37,583 nucleotides of DNA from an uncultured Oscillospiraceae bacterium (lineage in GTDB: Bacteria; Bacillota; Clostridia; Oscillospirales; Acutalibacteraceae): assembly GCA_900539165.1 (NCBI GenBank), contig UQAZ01000017.1, positions 1 through 37,583 on the forward strand, read 5' to 3'. How positions within the stretch are numbered: the stretch's first letter is position 1; the number at the start of each line of letters is the position of its first letter. The notes beneath the pieces are model-generated. The model was not told the DNA's origin, searched no databases, and saw nothing but the letters and a program-made list of their open reading frames with translations. Below are positions 32,254-37,583 of this stretch, one piece after another. Both the position numbers and the translations under genes were made by a program.

Positions 32254-32807
32254 GCTTGTTTTTAGGACCGATTCATTTTTGGCTGTATGAAAAAATAAAG
32301 CGGCAAGAGGAGTTGACCTCTGCCGTGAGCGAATATATAGGCACGGGGCAAGACCTTGCAAAAAAATGTCCGCCACTCGAAGAAGTCATTGACGAGGACA
32401 ATATTCATGCGTCCCTGCAAAATATGATTAACGATTCCGAGGAGAGATTCGCACGGCTCATAATCATAAACGGAAAAGGCAAAGAAAAGGAAATTTTAAG
32501 TTGTGCCGATAAGTTCGGCAAAGAAAACAAAATCAACCCCAATGCAACGCCCGAGAGCGCATATAAAGCATTTGAAGATTTCTTTATAAATTGTATGCCA
32601 TGCGACAGAATAAACGCCGTTGTCCGCAGCGATGTGAATTCAATCACATGGAAACAGACTGCCGATATACACGAAAAATATTACTCCTCGCTCGGTGCAG
32701 ACGACGCTCTTTACTATAAAATCAGGCATGAAATTATGCACGCCATGCTCGAAGAAACAAAGCTCACCCTCACCGTTGACGGCGACACCTACACGCTAAG
32801 CTGTTAA
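32250..32807 (+). CDS. Unknown protein coupled to the hemerythrin-PAS gene
   Basis: The 185-residue protein matches nothing I can name. It opens MSLFLGPIHFWLYEKIKRQE and later has DIHEKYYSS and IRHEIMHAMLEETKL, a set of His, Glu and Tyr on predicted helices, plus Cys in LSCADKF and MPCDR. This looks like a small helical metal- or cofactor-binding protein; that is inference. It is translationally coupled to the DUF438 gene, so the two probably act together. A clear terminator follows. Confidence 0.75.
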   Translation: MSLFLGPIHFWLYEKIKRQEELTSAVSEYIGTGQDLAKKCPPLEEVIDEDNIHASLQNMINDSEERFARLIIINGKGKEKEILSCADKFGKENKINPNATPESAYKAFEDFFINCMPCDRINAVVRSDVNSITWKQTADIHEKYYSSLGADDALYYKIRHEIMHAMLEETKLTLTVDGDTYTLSC

Positions 32808-32833
32808 GCAAAACAATCTGACAGAAATCAATA

Positions 32834-32860
32834 AAAACCACCCGCATATCGGGTGGTTTT
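32834..32860. terminator. Bidirectional intrinsic terminator
   Basis: AAAACCACCCG (32834-32844) pairs with CGGGTGGTTTT (32850-32860). It separates the hemerythrin unit from the converging lipase-like gene. Confidence 0.92.
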
Positions 32861-32868
32861 GTTTATAC

Positions 32869-32905
32869 AAGAACCGTATTTGATATTTTATCAAATGCGG
32901 TTCTT
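32869..32905. repeat. 17-bp inverted repeat next to the terminator
   Basis: Bases 32869-32885 pair with 32889-32905 around a TTT loop, with one T-G wobble. There is no U-tract, so it is not a standard terminator by itself. Confidence 0.8.
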
Positions 32906-32974
32906 ATATGCAAATTTGCTTTTAATGTCCGAAAAATTGTACTCACCATTAACACATCAAACGAGGTTTATTTT

Positions 32975-34147
32975 TCAGAACAACACATTCAAATATTTAA
33001 GTGTGCCGACAACCTTTTCATATGCCTTTTCCGTGCGTTCTTTTCTTACTTTTGCGCTGTTCTTAAAGAGTATTTCGGGAGCGTCGGAAAAGATTTTAAG
33101 AAACTTCTTCTGCGTGTTCTTATCAAGAGAACGCCAAGCTTCCACTCCGCCCTTGAGTGCCGGCCCGAGATTGCTCTTTACATCAAGCAATCCGTGTTGG
33201 TTAATGCCTGTCAGCACATTATCCAAAACAGTATCAAGCACCTGCTCGCTTTCATCATCAAGTCCGCCGACAATGTCGTGAAGTATGCCGTCATTAAGCT
33301 TTCCCATATCTGTAAGTTCTTCGGCACGAGCCAATTTTCTGCCGTTGAACATCCACGAATTAAGGTCGTGCTGCAAAGGGCCTAAAATCTGATTGCTCTT
33401 AACAATTTCGTAATCCTCATCGTGTGCAAGCATCATTCCGATAAACGATGACTGAGGCACAAAGTGGCGATATTTAGGAAGCATCTCCTTATAGACATCA
33501 CTTTCAAGATAAGAATAATCCCAAAAGCCCGGACCGTCATTATTATAAACAACCTCTATTCTGTCACGAACCCTTTGGCTTGAATAAAGTGCGGCATACT
33601 GAGCAATAAATCCGCCCTTAGAGTGACCGCAAATAATAATGTCACCGTCAAATTTATCAGCAACCCTTTCAAGATAATCAATAGAAAGCTGATTAGACGG
33701 AATACCTTTTTTTGTGAGAATATCAAAATCCTCTTTCCAGCCTGTGAGGGTATCGTCTGTTCCCTTAAACAAAACAACGATTTTTCCGTTAGGCAAAAGG
33801 AAGGTTGCAGCCTCAAACTGAACGGCAGGGGCTTTTTCATACACTCTGACGGCAGCCACCACCTTCATTTCCTGAAAGCGTCTGTATTTAGACATTTCGA
33901 CCATCTGCTCGCTTATGTTTTTAAGCAATACCAGTCCGACCGGCTCATGTTTTCTGCCTCTAAGCTCGAATATTTCATCGCTTGCAGTTTTGAAATCGAC
34001 AGGTTCATCATCAAAGCTGTCGCTTACAACCTTATCAAATGGCATATAAAACATTCCGCACAAAGCGACATTATCTGCCTCACCAAACGGCACATCACAA
34101 AACGAATCGTTACCGTAAGTTCTGATATAATCCATTACATTAGCCAT
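32975..34147 (-). CDS. DUF2974 lipase-like alpha/beta hydrolase
   Basis: The 390-residue protein matches the DUF2974 (Mbeg1-like) family: MANVMDYIRTYGNDSF near the N-terminus, FKGTDDTLTGWKEDF near 125, and the nucleophile elbow GHSKGG near 170. Asp and His of the triad follow, plausibly NNDGPGF and a later His, but I cannot fix them. It has no signal peptide, so it would be cytosolic. It could be an esterase or lipase of unknown substrate. GGGG is ten bases upstream of the ATG. The terminator at 32834 ends it. Confidence 0.85.
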   Translation of the reverse strand: MANVMDYIRTYGNDSFCDVPFGEADNVALCGMFYMPFDKVVSDSFDDEPVDFKTASDEIFELRGRKHEPVGLVLLKNISEQMVEMSKYRRFQEMKVVAAVRVYEKAPAVQFEAATFLLPNGKIVVLFKGTDDTLTGWKEDFDILTKKGIPSNQLSIDYLERVADKFDGDIIICGHSKGGFIAQYAALYSSQRVRDRIEVVYNNDGPGFWDYSYLESDVYKEMLPKYRHFVPQSSFIGMMLAHDEDYEIVKSNQILGPLQHDLNSWMFNGRKLARAEELTDMGKLNDGILHDIVGGLDDESEQVLDTVLDNVLTGINQHGLLDVKSNLGPALKGGVEAWRSLDKNTQKKFLKIFSDAPEILFKNSAKVRKERTEKAYEKVVGTLKYLNVLF

Positions 34148-34305
34148 AAAATTACCCCTTTTAATCTGACAATAGGTGGATTAGAGAGTTTTTTTCGACT
34201 TGCGGCACAAACATTTAGCAAGCTGTGCCACAATAGTTTGAAATCTCCCATATTTTGACAATTTCATTATATCAAATCATTTTATGCAATTCAACTTTAT
34301 TTTTG

Positions 34306-34334
34306 TTGAAAAGTCTGTACCAATCTAATATAAT
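34306..34334 (+). promoter_or_regulatory. Promoter for the DUF2130 gene with an overlapping palindrome
   Basis: TTGAAA (34306-34311), 17 bases, then TATAAT (34329-34334). The -10 lies inside the perfect 18-bp palindrome CTAATATAATTATATTAG (34325-34342). Confidence 0.75.
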
Positions 34335-34378
34335 TATATTAGCGTACAAACAGAGTATAACGCACAGAGGTAAATGAT

Positions 34379-35587
34379 ATGAACGAAATTAAATGTCCAA
34401 AATGCGGAGAAGTTTTCAAAATAGACGAAAACGCCTACGCCGATATTGTAAAACAAATACGAGACAGCGAATTTTTATCCGAGCTGAGCGAAAGAGAGCG
34501 TCGAATGAACAGTGAAAAGGAATCGGCACTTTCTGTTGTGAGAGCAGAGCTGAGCAAGGAAAAGGAAAGAAGCGTATTTGAGTTAAAGCAGGAGATACTG
34601 CGACTTCAGGCAAAAATTGATGCGTCCGAAAAGGACAAGCAGCTTGAAATCAGCAACGCAATTTCTCAAAAGGACAAGGAAATAGCAGAGCAAAAGGCAA
34701 AAATAATCGAGCTAAACGGCAATGTTGCAGCTGCGAAAAAGGATATTGAGCTTAAAGAAAGCTCGCTCAAAGCCGAATACAACGCAATGCTGAAAATGAA
34801 GGACGAAACCATCGAGTTTTACAAGGATTTGAAAACCCGTATGTCTACAAAAATGGTGGGCGAAACTCTTGAACAGCACTGCGAAATCGAGTTTAACCGT
34901 CTGCGTTCAACAGGCTTTCAAAACGCATATTTTGAAAAAGACAATGACGCACGCACAGGCTCAAAGGGCGACTATATTTTCCGTGACAAAACCGACGACG
35001 GGGTTGAGTTCATTTCAATTATGTTTGAAATGAAAAACGAAATGGACACCACCGCCACAAAGCACAAAAACGAGGACTTTTTCAAGGAGCTTGACAAGGA
35101 CAGGCGTGAAAAGGAATGTGAATACGCCGTGCTTGTATCGCTGCTTGAGAGCGACAGCGAGCTTTACAACAGCGGAATCGTGGATGTTTCGCACAAATAC
35201 AAAAAAATGTATGTAATTCGTCCGCAATTTTTTATTCCGATTATAACTCTGCTAAGAAACGCCGCCCTAAACTCTATTGAGTACAAAAGACAGCTGATGG
35301 ATATTCGTGAGCAGAACATCGACATTTCTCATTTTGAGGACGATATGAACGACTTTAAGGAAAAGTTTGCAAGAAATTACGATATAGCAAGCAGGAAATT
35401 CAAAACTGCAATCGACGAAATTGATAAAACAATTCAGCACCTGCAAAAGACAAAGGAAAATCTGCTTTCGAGCGAAAACAATCTCCGTCTTGCAAACAAC
35501 AAGGCAGAGGAGCTAAGCATAAAAAAGCTGACGAGAAACAATCCGACAATGGCTCAAAAATTTGCCGAGCTAAATGAAAAAAACTGA
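34379..35587 (+). CDS. DUF2130 protein with zinc ribbon and coiled coil
   Basis: The 402-residue protein starts with a CPKCG zinc-knuckle half (only one CxxC pair is evident), then a long charged coiled coil (about residues 25-165, Glu/Lys/Gln-rich). The DUF2130 domain follows (about 170-320: GETLEQHCEIEFN, then DARTGSKGDYIFRD and FEMKNE), consistent with a restriction-endonuclease-like PD-(D/E)xK fold, and a C-terminal helical tail ends it. The function of DUF2130 is unknown. GAGGT is upstream of the ATG. No restriction or phage gene is adjacent. Confidence 0.88.
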   Translation: MNEIKCPKCGEVFKIDENAYADIVKQIRDSEFLSELSERERRMNSEKESALSVVRAELSKEKERSVFELKQEILRLQAKIDASEKDKQLEISNAISQKDKEIAEQKAKIIELNGNVAAAKKDIELKESSLKAEYNAMLKMKDETIEFYKDLKTRMSTKMVGETLEQHCEIEFNRLRSTGFQNAYFEKDNDARTGSKGDYIFRDKTDDGVEFISIMFEMKNEMDTTATKHKNEDFFKELDKDRREKECEYAVLVSLLESDSELYNSGIVDVSHKYKKMYVIRPQFFIPIITLLRNAALNSIEYKRQLMDIREQNIDISHFEDDMNDFKEKFARNYDIASRKFKTAIDEIDKTIQHLQKTKENLLSSENNLRLANNKAEELSIKKLTRNNPTMAQKFAELNEKN

Positions 35588-35620
35588 GTTATATATTATA
35601 TACATTATATTATACAATTT

Positions 35621-35710
35621 GGGCAAACTATACGGCAAAGCCTCAACCTCAGAGGCTGACGGGCATTTGTGGCGACGAAAAGCATAAAAGCCTTGAAATC
35701 GGGCAAGCCC
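35621..35710. other. Structured intergenic island, unassigned
   Basis: Between AT-rich flanks lies a GC-richer 90-base block with AGCCTC (35639-35644) pairing GAGGCT (35652-35657) and GGGC (35701-35704) pairing GCCC (35707-35710). It could be a small RNA, a decayed riboswitch or an interspersed repeat. The region otherwise holds only the obg promoter. Confidence 0.3.
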
Positions 35711-35721
35711 TTTGATATAAT
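35693..35721 (+). promoter_or_regulatory. Sigma-A promoter for obg
   Basis: TTGAAA (35693-35698), 17 bases, then TATAAT (35716-35721), about 75 bases before the ATG. Confidence 0.75.
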
Positions 35722-35795
35722 ATAAAAATAAAAATATATAAACACAAGCTTTAGGGTTGTCATAATTGACAGCCCATTATTAAAATGGTGATAAT

Positions 35796-37067
35796 ATGTT
35801 TGTAGATATTGCAAAAGTAAAAATAAAAGGCGGTGACGGAGGCGCAGGAGCTGTCGCTTTTCACCGTGAAAAATATGTTGCCGCAGGCGGACCTGACGGC
35901 GGTGACGGAGGAAAAGGCGGAGATGTCGTTTTTGTTGTTGACGACAATTTAGCCACTCTTGCCGATTTCAGATACAAACGCAAGTATTCCGCACCGAACG
36001 GTGAGGGCGGTAAAGGCGGACGCTGTAACGGAAAAAAAGGCAAGGATTTGGAAATCAAGGTGCCAAGAGGAACGGTAATCCGTGAGGCAAATTCGAGAGC
36101 CGTTATGGCTGATATGAGCAAAACAGAGCGTTTTGTTGCCGCAAAGGGCGGTAAAGGCGGTTGGGGCAATATGCACTTTGCCACCTCGACCCGTCAAGTG
36201 CCGAGATTTGCAAAGCCGGGTACACCCGGAGAAGAATGGGAGGTCAGCCTTGAGTTGAAGCTTCTTGCGGATGTTGGTCTTGTGGGCTATCCGTCAGTCG
36301 GAAAGAGCAGTCTTATTTCTGTCGTTTCTCAGGCAAAGCCGAAAATCGGCGACTACCACTTCACCACCATTGTGCCGAACTTGGGTGTGGTAAGTATGGG
36401 TGAGGGCAACAGCTTTGTCATTGCAGACATTCCCGGTCTTATCGAGGGTGCAAGCGAGGGCGTAGGCCTCGGTCACCAATTTTTGCGTCACATTGAACGA
36501 TGCAGAATGCTTATTCACATAGTTGATGTAAGTGGCAGCGAGGGCAGAAATCCGATAGAGGACTTTGAAAGAATCAACGAGGAGCTTGTTAAGTTCAATC
36601 CGGAGCTTGCACAGCGACCGATGATAGTTGCGGGAAATAAAATTGATATGGCTGAGCCTGAGCAAATTGAGGAATTTAAGGCTTATGTAAATTCTAAGGA
36701 ATATGACTACTACTCTATTTGCGCTCCGATTTATGAGGGTACAAAGGAGCTTATGAATGTCACTTGGAATATGCTCAAGGAGCTTCCTCCGATTAAGGAA
36801 TACGAGACGGAGGAAATTCCGTTTGAGGCATTAATCGAGGACAACAATTCATTCAAAATCACACAGGTTGACGACGGATACTTTCTTGTTGAGGCTAAGT
36901 GGTTTCCTAAGGTGCTCAAGGGAATTGACATTACGGACTATGAGGCTCTGCAATATATGCAAAGGGTGCTTGAAAAAAGCGGAATTTTCGACGCACTCAG
37001 AGAAAAAGGCATTCAAGAGGGCGATATTGTAAGTCTTTACGATATTGAATTTGAGTACATTCCATAA
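35796..37067 (+). CDS. obg: Obg GTPase (ObgE/CgtA)
   Basis: The 423-residue protein has the three Obg parts: a Gly-rich N-terminal domain (1-158, starting MFVDIAKVKIKGGDGGAGAVAF), a G domain (G1 GYPSVGKSS near 165, G3 DIPGLIEGA near 212, G4 NKID near 287), and an OCT domain at the C-terminus (about 345-423). Obg acts late in 50S subunit assembly and in the stringent response. It is normally next to rpmA; here it starts from its own promoter without ribosomal neighbours. GGTGAT is five bases upstream. It overlaps mrnC by one base. Confidence 0.97.
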   Translation: MFVDIAKVKIKGGDGGAGAVAFHREKYVAAGGPDGGDGGKGGDVVFVVDDNLATLADFRYKRKYSAPNGEGGKGGRCNGKKGKDLEIKVPRGTVIREANSRAVMADMSKTERFVAAKGGKGGWGNMHFATSTRQVPRFAKPGTPGEEWEVSLELKLLADVGLVGYPSVGKSSLISVVSQAKPKIGDYHFTTIVPNLGVVSMGEGNSFVIADIPGLIEGASEGVGLGHQFLRHIERCRMLIHIVDVSGSEGRNPIEDFERINEELVKFNPELAQRPMIVAGNKIDMAEPEQIEEFKAYVNSKEYDYYSICAPIYEGTKELMNVTWNMLKELPPIKEYETEEIPFEALIEDNNSFKITQVDDGYFLVEAKWFPKVLKGIDITDYEALQYMQRVLEKSGIFDALREKGIQEGDIVSLYDIEFEYIP

Positions 37068-37462
37068 TGAGATTTACAAATATGCAGGCGCATCCGAATG
37101 AGCTGAGTCCGCTTAATTTAGCTTTTATCGGGGATTGCGTTTATGAAATGTTGGTAAGAGAAAGTCTTGTTTTGCAGGCAAATCGTCCCGTAAATGATTT
37201 GCACCGTGAAAGTGTGAAATATGTTTCTGCAAAGGCGCAGACCGTAGCCTATGATAAAATCAAAGATATTTTGACCGAACAGGAAACGGCAGTATATAAG
37301 CGAGGCAGAAATGCAAAAGTCGGACATAATCCGAAATCCGCAAGTCAGGGCGAATATCACATTGCAACGGGTATTGAGGCGCTGTTCGGCTACCTTTATC
37401 TTTCGGAGCAAACGGAAAGAATAAAGGAACTGTTTTCCGTAATAACGCAAAAAGATGATTAA
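37067..37462 (+). CDS. mrnC: Mini-ribonuclease 3 (MrnC)
   Basis: The 131-residue protein is a lone RNase III domain without the double-stranded RNA-binding part. IGDCVYEMLVRE (near residue 22) and the late EALFGYLYL (near 106) carry the catalytic acidic residues. In Firmicutes it finishes 23S rRNA. TAATG coupling to obg is seen, so translation is linked; no separate ribosome site stands out. Confidence 0.93.
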   Translation: MRFTNMQAHPNELSPLNLAFIGDCVYEMLVRESLVLQANRPVNDLHRESVKYVSAKAQTVAYDKIKDILTEQETAVYKRGRNAKVGHNPKSASQGEYHIATGIEALFGYLYLSEQTERIKELFSVITQKDD

Positions 37463-37489
37463 TTTTTTTCATTTTTACAAAATTAAATA

Positions 37490-37517
37490 TTGACAAATCG
37501 AATTTCTATGTTATAAT
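37490..37517 (+). promoter_or_regulatory. Promoter for the tRNA-Val gene
   Basis: TTGACA (37490-37495), 16 bases, then TATAAT (37512-37517), 12 bases before the tRNA 5-prime end. Confidence 0.85.
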
Positions 37518-37528
37518 AGTATTCGCTT

Positions 37529-37583
37529 GGGAGCATAGCTCAGCTGGGAGAGCATCTGCCTTACAAGCAGAGGGTCACAGGTT
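37529..37583 (+). tRNA. tRNA-Val (anticodon TAC), 3-prime end cut off by the window edge
   Basis: GGGAGCA acceptor strand, D arm with GCTC pairing GAGC, anticodon stem TCTGC/GCAGA and loop CTTACAA give anticodon TAC (37562-37564). The variable loop and start of the T arm (ACAGG) are present; about 20 bases including the acceptor 3-prime strand lie outside the window. Confidence 0.92.

Noticed and set aside
34379..35587. Restriction or anti-phage system around DUF2130 and DUF2974
   Set aside because: The genes are divergent, each with its own signals, and no methyltransferase, nuclease partner or phage gene is near.
35621..35665. c-di-GMP-I riboswitch-like words (GGGCAAAC then GGCAAAGCC)
   Set aside because: The stem between the two words is missing and the rest of the aptamer does not follow; too weak to call.
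35766..35795. TTGACA with GATAAT 18 bases later, just before obg
   Set aside because: The -10 touches the ATG, so it could only make a leaderless transcript; the promoter at 35693-35721 fits better.
35605..35814. 69-codon frame on the minus strand
   Set aside because: It runs through the structured intergenic block and the obg promoter, lacks a ribosome site, and has no domain.

Overview
The window reads as chromosomal DNA of a low-GC, anaerobic, spore-forming Firmicute, most likely a gut Clostridia member near Ruminococcaceae/Oscillospirales. The grounds are: forespore spoVAC and spoVAE genes; a sulfatase paired with an oxygen-sensitive radical-SAM maturase; a flavin/iron-sulfur electron-bifurcating transhydrogenase; obg followed by Mini-RNase III; strong AGGAGG-type ribosome binding sites; and many consensus sigma-A promoters and intrinsic terminators. 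No taxonomic marker is complete, so the assignment is an inference. No phage, insertion sequence, CRISPR array or rRNA was seen. A tRNA-Val gene begins at the right edge and is cut off.

Layout. 1-1.7 kb: an interspersed-repeat-like dyad, a DUF1275 membrane protein and an AIM24/TIGR00266 protein. 1.9-5.9 kb: a small P-loop protein, a decayed lipid-kinase tail, and a divergent sulfatase module (anaerobic sulfatase maturase plus TauE/SafE exporter on the minus strand, Cys-type sulfatase on the plus strand). 5.9-9.4 kb: amino-acid transport (SNF-family Na+ symporter, azlCD) and a DUF308 protein. 9.4-11.4 kb: an EF-G paralogue. 11.7-17 kb: a three-gene NuoE/NuoF/GltD-like operon matching the Sporomusa-type (Stn) bifurcating transhydrogenase, then a VanZ-like protein. 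17-19.5 kb: a second TauE/SafE transporter and a GPH-family sugar symporter.

19.5-21.8 kb: a sporulation patch. spoVAE and a P-loop-less FeoB-like protein form one operon. spoVAC lies on the opposite strand and a LolD/MacB-type ABC ATPase sits between them. Matching sigma-G-like promoters can be drawn for both spoVA genes; the spoVAE one lies inside the terminator hairpin of the ABC gene. 21.8-26.1 kb: GH43 hydrolase with an unknown partner, an SDR resembling EF-P 5-aminopentanone reductase (YmfI), and a PglF/CapD-type UDP-sugar 4,6-dehydratase. 26.2-30.1 kb: a tiny zinc-ribbon protein, a NTP_transf_5-like nucleotidyltransferase, a stand-alone adenylation enzyme and an unknown protein. 30.2-32.8 kb: L-lactate dehydrogenase, a DUF438/hemerythrin-PAS protein and a translationally coupled unknown His-rich protein. 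32.9-37.5 kb: a DUF2974 lipase-like protein, a DUF2130 coiled-coil protein, obg and mrnC.

Together the genes fit a fermenting gut anaerobe that takes up and processes host or plant glycans inside the cell (cytosolic sulfatase, GH43, GPH symporter), balances NADH, NADPH and ferredoxin with Stn, and disposes of reductant as lactate. The features most worth follow-up are the hairpin-embedded spoVAE promoter with its FeoB-like partner, the cytosolic sulfatase/maturase/exporter module, the Stn operon without hydrogenase or formate dehydrogenase partners, and the hemerythrin-PAS plus His-rich pair. No intergenic gap exceeds 300 bases; the longest (11412-11703, about 290 bases) holds divergent promoters and a 17-bp tandem repeat.
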